From Paenibacillus sinopodophylli (GTDB lineage Bacteria; Bacillota; Bacilli; Paenibacillales; Paenibacillaceae): a DNA stretch of 64,000 bases. The stretch covers positions 2,091,135 to 2,155,134 of the forward strand of contig NZ_VDBO01000001.1 in NCBI RefSeq assembly GCF_005930355.1. The letters are read 5' to 3'. The position numbers and the translations under genes were made by a program. The notes beneath the pieces are model-generated. The model saw only the letters and a list, made by a program, of their open reading frames with translations. It was not told the origin of the DNA and did not search any database. Below, one piece after another: positions 8,899 through 17,494 of this stretch (position 1 is its first letter; every line of letters begins with the position of its first letter).

Positions 8899-9210
8899 TT
8901 AAGCTTCTACTGCTGCAGCTACCGGAGCCAGAACTGCTGGATACACGCTCACTTTTTTGCGGTCGCGTCCCCAACGTTCGAACTTCACTACGCCTTCTAC
9001 TTTTGCATAAAGCGTATCGTCTTTCCCGATGCCTACGTTAGTTCCTGGGTGAATTTTTGTTCCGCGTTGGCGAAACAAAATGCTTCCAGCGGATACGGTT
9101 TGACCGTCAGCACGTTTAGCGCCAAGGCGCTTCGACTGCGAGTCACGTCCGTTCTTCGTGGAACCTACACCTTTCTTCGAAGCGAAAAGCTGAAGATTAA
9201 GTTTCAACAT
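8899..9210 (-). CDS. rpmA: 50S ribosomal protein L27 with cleavable N-terminus
   Basis: A 103-residue ribosomal protein near the peptidyl-transferase centre. The start is ATG at 9210 behind GGAGGG; an upstream in-frame start would place the Shine-Dalgarno inside the gene. The N-terminus [17 protein letters not shown] carries the Firmicutes extension that the protease Prp removes after LQLFA, and prp lies immediately upstream. The tail (AAAVEA) is slightly extended. Last gene of rplU-prp-rpmA. Confidence 0.97.
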   Translation of the reverse strand: MLKLNLQLFASKKGVGSTKNGRDSQSKRLGAKRADGQTVSAGSILFRQRGTKIHPGTNVGIGKDDTLYAKVEGVVKFERWGRDRKKVSVYPAVLAPVAAAVEA

Positions 9211-9230
9211 AGATATTCCCTCCTTCTTCA

Positions 9231-9289
9231 AGGTTTGTGGAGCAAACCTGCTTCGGAAGCATGGACATTAAGGTTTGACGTACAAACCT
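9231..9289 (-). repeat. Twin hairpin repeat in the prp-rpmA spacer
   Basis: Two 19-nt inverted repeats, AGGTTTG-N5-CAAACCT, lie at 9231-9249 and 9271-9289. Each is followed on the plus strand by CTTCG, giving a 40-bp direct period. In the transcript they form two short hairpins 21-40 nt upstream of the rpmA start region. No T-tract follows, so they are not ordinary terminators. Confidence 0.75.
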
Positions 9290-9300
9290 ACTTCGAACGC

Positions 9301-9639
9301 TCACGCATTAAGAAGTTCATGAATGACGACATGCTTGCCGTATGATTTTGCAATAGTGTCAAGCATAACCGCCATCGATTCCAGCAGCAGCTGCATCCGG
9401 CCGTCTGAAGCCTCGTCCGCCAGCATCGGAATATCCGACGACAGCCAGCCGTTCTTCATCTTGGCAGGTAGCTCTTCTCCCGCTAAAGCTTCGATTGCGT
9501 TGACGGTACCGACCGATATAGCCGATACACCTGCACAAACAATATCTTTGCCAGGCTTCGCATATTTAGCATGTCCTTCGACTGCGAAAGATACAATTCG
9601 TCTGTCAGCGGCTCTTCGTACAAATGTAACGGTTATCAT
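9301..9639 (-). CDS. prp: Prp, cysteine protease that trims ribosomal protein L27
   Basis: A 112-residue protein of the YsxB/Prp family. The catalytic dyad is visible as His23 (EGHAKYA) and Cys35 (DIVCAGVSAI). In Firmicutes Prp cleaves the N-terminal extension of L27, an essential step in ribosome assembly, and the substrate gene rpmA is next downstream with an intact LQLFA site. It is 11 bases downstream of rplU. Confidence 0.95.
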   Translation of the reverse strand: MITVTFVRRAADRRIVSFAVEGHAKYAKPGKDIVCAGVSAISVGTVNAIEALAGEELPAKMKNGWLSSDIPMLADEASDGRMQLLLESMAVMLDTIAKSYGKHVVIHELLNA

Positions 9640-9650
9640 AGAAATCCCGC

Positions 9651-9962
9651 TTACGCTTGGATTTTCTCGATTGTTACTTTTGTGAACGGTTGACGATGAC
9701 CTTGCTTACGACGGTAGTTCTTTTTGGCTTTGTATTTGTAAACGATGATTTTTTTGGATTTGCCTTGTTTCTCGACTTTACCTGTTACTGTAGCGCCGGA
9801 TACAACCGGAGTTCCAGTTACCAGACCGTCACCTTTAGAAACCGCCAAAACACGATCAAACGTTACGCTTTCGCCTGCTTCAGAATCCAGTTTTTCGATG
9901 TAGATAACATCGCCTTCCTGAACTTTGTATTGCTTTCCGCCTGTTACGATAATTGCGAACAT
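9651..9962 (-). CDS. rplU: 50S ribosomal protein L21
   Basis: The 103-residue protein has the L21 signature ([14 protein letters not shown] at the start, [20 protein letters not shown] centrally, [11 protein letters not shown] near the end). The ATG follows AAGGAGGTGCACCAAC. A roughly 130-nt 5' untranslated region behind a strong promoter precedes it. Confidence 0.98.
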   Translation of the reverse strand: MFAIIVTGGKQYKVQEGDVIYIEKLDSEAGESVTFDRVLAVSKGDGLVTGTPVVSGATVTGKVEKQGKSKKIIVYKYKAKKNYRRKQGHRQPFTKVTIEKIQA

Positions 9963-10092
9963 TGTTGGTGCACCTCCTTATTTTCGAAGACTCGCCTAAT
10001 TCAGGTGGTCCGCAGCTTGCGCCGCAAACGCTTGTTAACCCAATCGGAGCGGTACTTGTACGTCTCATTCCACTGAGGTTTGAGACAGACAC
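9963..10092 (-). ncRNA. Candidate L21 leader (autoregulatory 5' UTR of rplU)
   Basis: The rplU promoter lies about 130 nt upstream of the start codon, leaving a long untranslated leader with several complementary segments (for example TTTGCGGCGCAA) and ending in the Shine-Dalgarno AAGGAGGTG. Firmicutes rplU operons usually carry an L21-binding leader (L21_leader family) here. I infer it from position and length and have not folded it against the family model. Confidence 0.55.
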
Positions 10093-10098
10093 CCAAAG

Positions 10099-10127
10099 AT
10101 TGTATCATACTATGCAAGCTATATCAA
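10099..10127 (-). promoter_or_regulatory. Sigma-A promoter of rplU-prp-rpmA
   Basis: Minus strand: TTGATA (10122-10127), 17-bp spacer, TACAAT (10099-10104). It lies immediately past the stop codon of the upstream RNase gene. Confidence 0.85.
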
Positions 10128-10152
10128 TTGTTCCTGCAAGAAAAACATCTAT

Positions 10153-11388
10153 TTATTTAAAATCGTTGACCGCACCACAGACAGAGCAGCGTTCAGACAA
10201 TTGGTGAACCGCTGTTTCACGCGCCTTTTTGCGAGTCATCTCCATAAGCCCAAGCTTCGTCCAGCCGAGAATCGTACATTTCGTTTGGTCGCCGCGAGTT
10301 CTCTCTATCAATCGATGCATCACTTGCTCACGATGGTTGTCCAGCCCCATATCAATAAAATCAACAATAATAATGCCGCCTACATCTCTCACTCTCAGCA
10401 ATCTTGCGATTTCATCGGCAGCCTCCATATTCGTATGGAATACCGTGTCTTCAAGACCCGAGGAACCAGTGAACTTCCCCGTGTTGACATCGATAACCGT
10501 CAACGCTTCCGTCTCTTCCCATATGAGGTGACCGCCACATTCCAATGATATTTTACGATCAAAGGCTTTCCGGACCTGATCTGTCACACGGTAAGCATCG
10601 AATAATGGCTGACCTTTCTTATGCACATATTGCTTTAATCGCTTACGAAGCTGAGGCGTCATCTCCTCAAGCAGCGCGGATACTTCTTCAAACCGTTCGC
10701 TGTCATCTATCCAGATTTCATCCATATCCATCGTCAACGTATCACGAACCGCTCTTCTTAATAAACCAGCTTCACGATGCAGCTCTGAAGGTACTGCTGC
10801 CTCAGTGCCGCGATCAACAATTTCTTGCCACAGCTCTCTGAGCTGCACAATATCGCTTTGAAGCGACAGCTCGCTTTCGCCGCCTGCAGCCGTTCGCAGT
10901 ATAATGCCTTCTTCGTTTTGCCGCAGCTTTTCTCCAATTATGCGCAATCGATTACGGTCGCCCTCCGTACTAATTTTTTTGGATACGCCCACATAATCTG
11001 CGCTGGGCATGTAGACGAGCCAACGGCCGGGCAATGAGAAATGAGTCGTTACACGAGCGCCTTTACCGCCGAGCGGCTCTTTCATGACTTGCACGATCAG
11101 CTCCTGTCCCGGTTTGACTAAATCCTGAATCATCGGCTTCTGATCGGGCTGTTTTTCCAAATGCGGGTGCAGCAGCTCATCAATATACAAAAATGCATTT
11201 TTGGCTAATCCAATATTCACAAATGCCGCCTGCATACCCGGCAGCACGTTAACAACCCGGCCTTTATACACATTGCCGACCAAGCTGCTTGCTTTCGTCT
11301 TTTCCATAAAAAAATCAATGAGGACGCCTTTCGCAAGCACTGCGGTTTGCAGCATCTCACCTTGTACATGCATCAACATTTGCTTCAT
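10153..11388 (-). CDS. rng: Ribonuclease E/G family endoribonuclease
   Basis: A 411-residue RNase E/G core without the long RNase E scaffold. An S1-like domain (about 35-110) is followed by the catalytic domain with Asp300 (ALTVIDVNTGKF) and Asp343 (IIIVDFIDMG), the expected metal ligands, and a C-terminal CSVC (401-404) zinc-link motif. Such enzymes cleave single-stranded RNA in rRNA processing and mRNA decay. B. subtilis lacks this family, using RNase Y, but other Firmicutes have it. It lies between spoIVFB and rplU on the same strand. Confidence 0.9.
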   Translation of the reverse strand: MKQMLMHVQGEMLQTAVLAKGVLIDFFMEKTKASSLVGNVYKGRVVNVLPGMQAAFVNIGLAKNAFLYIDELLHPHLEKQPDQKPMIQDLVKPGQELIVQVMKEPLGGKGARVTTHFSLPGRWLVYMPSADYVGVSKKISTEGDRNRLRIIGEKLRQNEEGIILRTAAGGESELSLQSDIVQLRELWQEIVDRGTEAAVPSELHREAGLLRRAVRDTLTMDMDEIWIDDSERFEEVSALLEEMTPQLRKRLKQYVHKKGQPLFDAYRVTDQVRKAFDRKISLECGGHLIWEETEALTVIDVNTGKFTGSSGLEDTVFHTNMEAADEIARLLRVRDVGGIIIVDFIDMGLDNHREQVMHRLIERTRGDQTKCTILGWTKLGLMEMTRKKARETAVHQLSERCSVCGAVNDFK

Positions 11389-11425
11389 ATGTGAATATCA
11401 CCTGCCAGTATGCTTTTCATCTATT

Positions 11426-12307
11426 TTAACTGAAAAGTTCCCATACTGCACGATTCGGATTATTTCCTGACAAACAGCCCTCTACGATTTTTTGTTCAGG
11501 CAGCATTTTCACTTCCTTGCTGCCCGCTTCGAGCAAATAAATTAAATGGTATCTTTCCCTCTGAAACAGCCGCGCTACCGAAATAATGGACTGCCGCCCA
11601 TTCACGATAAGCGGGCTCGCAATATGGCCTTTTGTAAGCGCCAGCAGCGATATGCGTTCACGATACATGAGAAAACGATAAAATAAAAAAGGTACGTTCC
11701 GGTAGTAAGTCCAATTCGTCATAACGAGAAAAACACCTACGATAAGCAGGTTGAGCTGGATGCCGCTGCCTCCAATCAGCAATGGAATTAGGGAAGTCGC
11801 AATCATCATGCTACTTAACAGCAGGCTAATACGGGCTGACCAAAGCAGCATTTGATAATAATTTACGGAATAGCTTAAAGCTGCCTGCAGCAGCTTGCCT
11901 CCGTCTAATGGGTGAATGGGCAGCAAGTTGAACAAACCAAGCATCACATTCGCCTTCCACACGTATTCTGCCCATTCCGGGTCCCATAGACCAAGCTGTC
12001 CACAGCTCCAAGCAGCCAGTCCCATCCATACGTTTTGCAGAGGACCCGCAATAGCGACTAGTGCCTCCTCTTTGGCAGGCAAGCCGCCTGCTTCCTCTAC
12101 CTCTACCACTCCTCCGAATGGCAGCAGCTTAACTTCCCGAATGGTCCATTTAAAGCCAAGGGCTACGAATACATGACCAAGCTCATGAACGAGCACCAAC
12201 AGAAACAAAGTAATGAGCTCGGCAAAGTACCCCGTCATGACCGATCCAAGCATAATGATGACAAAAAGAGGATGGACCGACCACAGAATTCCCTTCCATT
12301 TAATCAA
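11426..12307 (-). CDS. spoIVFB: SpoIVFB-like M50 intramembrane metalloprotease
   Basis: Site-2-type protease that in Bacillus cleaves pro-sigma-K in the mother cell. The 293-residue protein has several membrane segments, the zinc motif HELGH (41-45, LFLLVLVHELGHVFVA) and the second ligand motif PIHPLDGGK (Asp135), followed by a soluble C-terminal domain of the CBS type expected for this family. It overlaps the spoIVFA-like gene by eight bases, as expected for partners in the SpoIVFA-BofA-SpoIVFB complex. bofC elsewhere in the window belongs to the same checkpoint. Confidence 0.9.
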   Translation of the reverse strand: MIKWKGILWSVHPLFVIIMLGSVMTGYFAELITLFLLVLVHELGHVFVALGFKWTIREVKLLPFGGVVEVEEAGGLPAKEEALVAIAGPLQNVWMGLAAWSCGQLGLWDPEWAEYVWKANVMLGLFNLLPIHPLDGGKLLQAALSYSVNYYQMLLWSARISLLLSSMMIATSLIPLLIGGSGIQLNLLIVGVFLVMTNWTYYRNVPFLFYRFLMYRERISLLALTKGHIASPLIVNGRQSIISVARLFQRERYHLIYLLEAGSKEVKMLPEQKIVEGCLSGNNPNRAVWELFS

Positions 12308-13115
12308 TCGGTATCACACCCAATGGATCGATATAGCGATCATTCTGTTTCACCGCGAAATAAAGCAGGCTAGGCTGCGTCCCCTCTGACTTCAGCAGAC
12401 TTCCAACTGGATCTCCAGCCTCTACCCAATCATTCACGTTTACCTCAGCTTTGCCCAGCAGCCCGTATATCGTAACGCGCTGGTTCGCATGCTGTATGAC
12501 AACTGTAGTACCTTTCTCATCCTTGTCAGTGAGCAGCAGGACACGTCCCGTCTCAGCAGCTACAACCTGTCCCTCCGATGGTCCAGCGAGCTCGATGCCA
12601 TTCAGGAGCTCGGCAAAGGTTCTAACCAGTGCCCCATCTTCAATTGGTGCTACGATCGGCAGCTTGACTGTACCATCCGCTCCAATTGCAGATTCGTTGC
12701 TGTCTTTAAAGATAGGAATAAAAGAAGGAGCCCCCGCAAACCTACCCTTGTACCAATCGGCTGCCGCTGCAAAATCAATTTCGTCAGTCAGCGCCTTCTT
12801 TACGATTGCTTGTCCCTTTAACGTAAATTCCGATTCATAATGAAACATAGCCCATACCGCACCAAAAAGAATAATGGCAATGACTAATTTCCATCTTAGC
12901 TCTTTTCCAAAGGAATGCTTGTTCTTCCCGAAGTCAGGGTCTTTTTTATTCGTGAGATCAGGCGGCTTGACGAAGCTTCGGGTATCCATTGCCCCTTTAT
13001 CATCTCTCCAGCTCTCCCATGGGTTTGGATTCGTTTTCCAAACAAGCTCCGGATCAAGCTCCACGGTATCGTCATCTAGCAAGTGCTCATACCCGCTGCT
13101 ATCCTTCTTCCGCAT
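12300..13115 (-). CDS. spoIVFA: SpoIVFA-like sporulation protein with M23-type domain
   Basis: In Bacillus SpoIVFA holds SpoIVFB inactive until the SpoIVB signal arrives. I chose ATG 13115 because AGGGAGG is eight bases upstream; the longer open frame has no ribosome site and an atypical sequence. The 271-residue protein has a cytoplasmic acidic N-terminus, one transmembrane segment (WKLVIAIILFGAVWAMFHY, roughly 68-86) and an extracytoplasmic domain ending in an M23/LytM-like beta fold (VVIQHANQRVTIYGLL, WVEAGDPVGSLL). The HxH metal-binding motif of active M23 enzymes is not apparent, so it is probably non-catalytic. Confidence 0.85.
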   Translation of the reverse strand: MRKKDSSGYEHLLDDDTVELDPELVWKTNPNPWESWRDDKGAMDTRSFVKPPDLTNKKDPDFGKNKHSFGKELRWKLVIAIILFGAVWAMFHYESEFTLKGQAIVKKALTDEIDFAAAADWYKGRFAGAPSFIPIFKDSNESAIGADGTVKLPIVAPIEDGALVRTFAELLNGIELAGPSEGQVVAAETGRVLLLTDKDEKGTTVVIQHANQRVTIYGLLGKAEVNVNDWVEAGDPVGSLLKSEGTQPSLLYFAVKQNDRYIDPLGVIPID

Positions 13116-13210
13116 ATTCATATCCTCCCTGCGTCCATCATGCTTGATACAGCTTGTTTCTTTATACATGAATATGTGGGGGGAGAGACAAGTATGCGAA
13201 CCGATAAACG

Positions 13211-13306
13211 ACAAGCGTAAGCGACTGAAGCCATCTTGTGGAGGCCAAGCTAAAGTTTCGCAAAGAAATATGGAGAAAGTTGACGAAATGATATCCTTTC
13301 CTATCA
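13211..13306 (+). repeat. Dispersed intergenic element, copy D
   Basis: Contains ACAAGCGTAAGCGACTGAAG, AAGTTTCGCAAAGAAATATGG and the right-end motif ATATCCTTTCCTAT, shared with the copies at 6462, 56793 and 63580. It lies between the spoIVFA start and the rodA terminator. Confidence 0.7.
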
Positions 13307-13307
13307 T

Positions 13308-13355
13308 TAAAAAAAGCTACTTCTGAAACGGATGAAATCCGCTTCAGAAGCAGCT
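13308..13355 (-). terminator. Terminator of the unit ending with rodA
   Basis: Minus strand: long hairpin AGCTGCTTCTGAAGCGGAT / ATCCGTTTCAGAAGTAGCT (13315-13355) followed by seven T residues. It sits just past the rodA stop codon. Confidence 0.9.
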
Positions 13356-13372
13356 TTGCTGGAAGCTTGGCC

Positions 13373-14518
13373 TCAATCGGCCAGCTCATATTTTTCTTGA
13401 TGCGCCTTTATGCTGAAGACGAGCCCAATCGACAGCATATTAAGCAGAAGCGAAGTCCCGCCATAGCTCACGAAAGGCAATGTAATACCTGTAATCGGCA
13501 TGATGCCGATCATCATGCCAATATTCTGGAACACCTGGAATACGTACATAGACACGATACCAATAACAATAAACGAAGCCCTCAAATCATAACATTTGAA
13601 AGCGATAATGATCATTCGATAGATAAGCAAGAAATAGAGTAGCAAGAGAATGGCGGCTCCCTGGAAGCCAAACTCCTCTCCGATTACGACGAAGATCGAA
13701 TCGGAATACGGATAAGGAACAAACCCTCCGTTTTTCATATCTCCCTGCATGAATCCGTCTCCGCTCAAGCCACCGGACCCGATTGCGATCTGAGCATTCT
13801 TCGATTGATGACTATCATCGGCTGTAGCTGTCTCCGGATTAATAAACGTGTTGATACGCTTGTGCCAATGCCCCATTTCTCGGTCGTCCAAGTAATTGAA
13901 AATTTCCTGATTGAACGAGTTAAACAGCGAAACAAACAATACAAGTCCCGCAATAACGACGGCTAGTCCCGCGATGACATGCGTATATTTAACATTCCCG
14001 ATCCAAAGCATGCCAAGCACAATAACCAAGTAAATAATCGCATTCCCTAAGTCTGGCTGAATCATAACGAGCAAGAAAGGTAAAAACGCGAAGGCTGCAA
14101 TCGGGAGCAAATCCTGCATAAAGGTCAGGCGTTCTCCCTGCCTGCGCCCCATTATATAGGCTATTCCGATAATAAGAACGAGCTTGACGATTTCTGCCGG
14201 CTGGAACGATTGGCCGGCAATAACAAACCAGCCTCTTGAACCGTTGATGACCGCTCCGAAGAAGTAGACAAGAATAAGCATCGTCACACCGATGCCGTAG
14301 AGGACATACCAGCTTTTGAGCACAATTCGGTAATCAAACAGCGTTGCTGCAATAGCAAGCAGAAAGCCTACACCGTAAAACCCAAGCTGTCTATATTCCC
14401 TACCAGCGTATAAAGGAAAATTGGCAGTAGCGCTATGAATCACAATCGTGCTGATCACCATGAGGAACATTAATATAATTAAAATTCCCCAATCCAGCTT
14501 TTTTATTTTATTAAGCAA
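13373..14518 (-). CDS. rodA: RodA-type SEDS peptidoglycan polymerase
   Basis: A 381-residue polytopic protein of the FtsW/RodA/SpoVE family, which polymerises lipid II together with a class B PBP. About ten hydrophobic segments are visible, with SEDS-typical stretches such as IQPDLGNAIIYLVIVLGML, GSGGLSGDGFMQGDMKNGGF and GITLPFVSYGGTSLLLNM near the C-terminus. The start is TTG at 14518 behind AGGATG. Its position after minCD and mreBCD favours RodA (cell elongation) over FtsW or SpoVE. Confidence 0.88.
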   Translation of the reverse strand: MLNKIKKLDWGILIILMFLMVISTIVIHSATANFPLYAGREYRQLGFYGVGFLLAIAATLFDYRIVLKSWYVLYGIGVTMLILVYFFGAVINGSRGWFVIAGQSFQPAEIVKLVLIIGIAYIMGRRQGERLTFMQDLLPIAAFAFLPFLLVMIQPDLGNAIIYLVIVLGMLWIGNVKYTHVIAGLAVVIAGLVLFVSLFNSFNQEIFNYLDDREMGHWHKRINTFINPETATADDSHQSKNAQIAIGSGGLSGDGFMQGDMKNGGFVPYPYSDSIFVVIGEEFGFQGAAILLLLYFLLIYRMIIIAFKCYDLRASFIVIGIVSMYVFQVFQNIGMMIGIMPITGITLPFVSYGGTSLLLNMLSIGLVFSIKAHQEKYELAD

Positions 14519-14525
14519 ATCGCAA

Positions 14526-15317
14526 TCATCCTATTCCAAGGAACTTACGGAAACGCTTGAACGCTCCCGCCTTCTCATCGAGCAGCATGAGCGGAACCAT
14601 GTCGCCTAAAATACGGCGCGCAATATTCCGATAGGCGATAGCGGCACGCGATGCCGGATTCATTACTGTCGGCTCTCCGCTGTTTGCGGCTGAAATCACT
14701 TTTTCGTCATCAGGCACGATACCTACAAGATCAATAGCCAGCACCTGGCAAATTTCATCGATATCAAGCATCTCGCCTGTTTTCATCATATTCTGGCGAA
14801 TGCGGTTAATAATGAGCTTGCTCGGAATTTTCTCTTGCTCGAGCAAACCAATTACTCGGTCAGCATCTCGCACAGCTGCATTCTCGGGGGTCGTAATGAC
14901 AATCGCCCTGTCGGCACCTGCAATCGCGTTACGAAAACCGTGTTCGATACCGGCCGGGCAGTCAATAATGACGTAATCATGCTCTTTCTTGAGCTCTAAT
15001 ATCATATTTCTAACCTGCTCAGGCGTAACCGAATCCTTATCCTTCGTCTGAGCGGCCGGCAGCATGTATAGCTCGTCAAAGCGCTTGTCCTTAACAAGTG
15101 CTTGATTCAATCGGCAGCGGCCCTCGGCAACGTCTACCAGATCATAAATAATTCGATTCTCCAGCCCCATAACCACATCTAGGTTGCGAAGACCGATATC
15201 CGTATCAACCATGCATACTTTTTTGCCAAGCAAAGCTAGCGCAGTACCCAGGTTTGCCGAAGTCGTCGTCTTGCCAACGCCGCCTTTACCTGATGTGATA
15301 ACAATCGCTTCTCCCAT
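14526..15317 (-). CDS. minD: Septum-site determining ATPase MinD
   Basis: A 263-residue deviant Walker-A ATPase (TSGKGGVGKTTTSANLG, residues 8-24) that recruits MinC to the membrane and restricts division to mid-cell. It has the switch motif DTDIGLRNLDVVMGLE and a C-terminal amphipathic membrane-targeting helix (AFKRFRKFLGIG). It follows minC by three bases. Confidence 0.96.
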   Translation of the reverse strand: MGEAIVITSGKGGVGKTTTSANLGTALALLGKKVCMVDTDIGLRNLDVVMGLENRIIYDLVDVAEGRCRLNQALVKDKRFDELYMLPAAQTKDKDSVTPEQVRNMILELKKEHDYVIIDCPAGIEHGFRNAIAGADRAIVITTPENAAVRDADRVIGLLEQEKIPSKLIINRIRQNMMKTGEMLDIDEICQVLAIDLVGIVPDDEKVISAANSGEPTVMNPASRAAIAYRNIARRILGDMVPLMLLDEKAGAFKRFRKFLGIG

Positions 15318-15320
15318 ATT

Positions 15321-15986
15321 CTACACTCCCTTAAATATGATAGGATTATGCCGTATGCGGAATAATTGCGCTAGCTTATCGATTTGCATTCGGCCTTCAC
15401 TTAGGAAGGCGAACTCCATTGATGCATCGCCGGTCATCCATTCCTCTGGCGGTCTGCTTATTACTTCCGCGATGCGAAGCTGAGTGGGCTTCATAAGCGA
15501 TGTCGCAATGATGACGTCAGTCCTGCCGCCAATACCCGCATGCGCAGTTCCGCGCAAAGCTCCGAGCACATAAATGTCACCTGTGCACATTAAAGTGCCG
15601 CCTGGATTCAAATCGCCGATTAAAAGTAAATCCCCGTCATGCTCATAGGTTTGACCTGATCGAATGATAGATGTGAGCACCTGCAGATTAGGCTGCACCC
15701 CTATTGAATTGTCCACTTTAGGCGGGTCAGATTCCACAGATTGAACCATTAGATTCCCCTGTGAGCGGATTACATTCTTAATCCGGTCTTTGTCTTCATC
15801 CGATACTTGTCTTGAGCCAAGTTTCACATGCACATGTACAAGAGGACCAGTGAGCAGCTGCTGATGCGTTTTCTCCAACTTATACTGCAATTCATCCAGC
15901 AGCGTCGCGAATTCACATTTATCGTCGAGAAGGAACACGAGACCTTCTTTTACACCTTTTATAATAATATGCTGCTTATCGGTCAC
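15321..15986 (-). CDS. minC: Septum-site determining protein MinC
   Basis: The 221-residue protein has an N-terminal FtsZ-inhibiting domain (about 1-100) and a C-terminal right-handed beta-helix domain (about 115-205) with the conserved glycine-rich GDLNPGGTLMCTGDIYVLG segment that dimerises and binds MinD. Immediately upstream of minD, as in Bacillus. Confidence 0.95.
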   Translation of the reverse strand: MTDKQHIIIKGVKEGLVFLLDDKCEFATLLDELQYKLEKTHQQLLTGPLVHVHVKLGSRQVSDEDKDRIKNVIRSQGNLMVQSVESDPPKVDNSIGVQPNLQVLTSIIRSGQTYEHDGDLLLIGDLNPGGTLMCTGDIYVLGALRGTAHAGIGGRTDVIIATSLMKPTQLRIAEVISRPPEEWMTGDASMEFAFLSEGRMQIDKLAQLFRIRHNPIIFKGV

Positions 15987-16051
15987 GTTCGTCCCTCCCC
16001 AACCTAATGGATTCTTGATGCGACTAACAAAATCCTGCCTGTGCCATTATT

Positions 16052-16576
16052 TTATTCATCATCATTCTCCGGCTTCACACCATTCTGGCCTTCAAACAGC
16101 TTTCTCACTGGCACGTAGCAAGCAAGCGCAAACGCAAGCTGAAGAAACAAACTCGGAAGAATATGATCGATGAGTGCCCATGCGTAGCTTTCATTCGTAA
16201 TCCGAAACACACTGTAAACAAAATATATGACACTGTCATACAGAAGACATGCAAAGCCGATAACTGAAATCGCCATCATGATGGTGGAACGGCGGCGCTC
16301 CAGCAAAACACCAGTGAAATAACCCATAAGGCCCATAATAAACGCGTTAATTCCAAGCAAATGACCAAAGTATACAATATCCTGAAGCATTCCGAAGCTT
16401 ACGCCGAGGATCAAGGCGAGATGACGCCTGCTATAAAGTCCTGAGAAAATAACCATAACGAATACAAAATGAGGAATGATTCGATGACCGAAGCCTGCTG
16501 GAATAATCCATGGCATCACCGCTCCCTCGATGACGAATAGAAGAACCATCAACAGGATAATTCGGTTCATGCTCAT
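16052..16576 (-). CDS. mreD: Rod shape-determining membrane protein MreD
   Basis: A 174-residue protein with five to six predicted membrane segments, starting MNRIILLMVLLFVIEGAVMP. MreD is part of the MreBCD-RodA elongasome. The ATG at 16576 overlaps the mreC stop by one base (TAATG), and a second ATG two codons on is equally possible. The charged C-terminus is short. Confidence 0.92.
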   Translation of the reverse strand: MSMNRIILLMVLLFVIEGAVMPWIIPAGFGHRIIPHFVFVMVIFSGLYSRRHLALILGVSFGMLQDIVYFGHLLGINAFIMGLMGYFTGVLLERRRSTIMMAISVIGFACLLYDSVIYFVYSVFRITNESYAWALIDHILPSLFLQLAFALACYVPVRKLFEGQNGVKPENDDE

Positions 16577-17457
16577 TATTCGGCATCCTCCAATTCAGGA
16601 ACCTGAACAACAAACACCTCAGTCAAGTGATCAAAGCTTGCCGCAAGCTCAACTGAAGCTGTATAAGTAAGTCCAAAGTCGCCGAGCTGCTTCGATTCCA
16701 ACGTACCTACGACTAATCCCCGTGGGTAGACACCGCCTAGTCCCGATGTGATGACTGTATCCTGTATAGCCATTTTATCCTTCTCAGCAATTTTCGTCAT
16801 GAGAAGCCTTGATGTTTCTTTGTTGTAGCTGCTCAAAATACCGAAAGACTCATCCTCGCGGCCCATAATCGTCACCGCGATCAGATTAAAGGTCGGTGAC
16901 GCTTCATCAAGCTCCGTAATAGGAGTTACGGCAGCGGTAAATGGCGTTACCGAGCTTACCAAGCCTATCAGACCGTCAATCGTCGTAACGGCCATGTTTG
17001 GCTTAATGCCATTCTTGGAACCAAGATTAATGGTTAAAGTCCGGTTATTTGCTTCATTGCTGACCGAAACAACCTGTGCAATCAAATAATTATAATTGTA
17101 CATGGCTTTCTGAGCCACTGTGAAGTCAAGCTCTTCCTGCAGACGCTTGTTCTCTTTCTCTACGAAATTATAATTGATTTTCTCACGAGAGTAGGCAGCT
17201 GCTGTAAGACGAAGCTGTTCATTCTCTTCATAAATCGTGCGCAAATTGCTAATATCCTCAAAGAAGCCCGCTATATAACCAGCGGGCTTGTAAAACCATT
17301 GCTGCACGTATGCTGCCGAATCCTTCAGAAATTTCTCCGGCCATGATAATTCCTTACGGTCACTTAGCGAGAAGCCGATGACCGCTATGCACACAATAAA
17401 CCCGATCATAAGCATAAACATACGCTTATTTCGCATCAGCTTAAACAGCTCGATCAC
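16576..17457 (-). CDS. mreC: Rod shape-determining protein MreC
   Basis: A 293-residue bitopic protein with a short cytoplasmic N-terminus, one membrane segment (MFMLMIGFIVCIAVIGFSL, about 13-31), a coiled coil (about 65-112) and the two beta-barrel MreC core (NLGSKNGIKPNMAVTTIDGL, SGLGGVYPRGLVVGTL). It bridges MreB/MreD to extracellular wall synthases. Confidence 0.95.
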   Translation of the reverse strand: MIELFKLMRNKRMFMLMIGFIVCIAVIGFSLSDRKELSWPEKFLKDSAAYVQQWFYKPAGYIAGFFEDISNLRTIYEENEQLRLTAAAYSREKINYNFVEKENKRLQEELDFTVAQKAMYNYNYLIAQVVSVSNEANNRTLTINLGSKNGIKPNMAVTTIDGLIGLVSSVTPFTAAVTPITELDEASPTFNLIAVTIMGREDESFGILSSYNKETSRLLMTKIAEKDKMAIQDTVITSGLGGVYPRGLVVGTLESKQLGDFGLTYTASVELAASFDHLTEVFVVQVPELEDAE

Positions 17458-17494
17458 CTGCCCATTTCATATCCGTTTCCTAAGTGGAGCTTAT

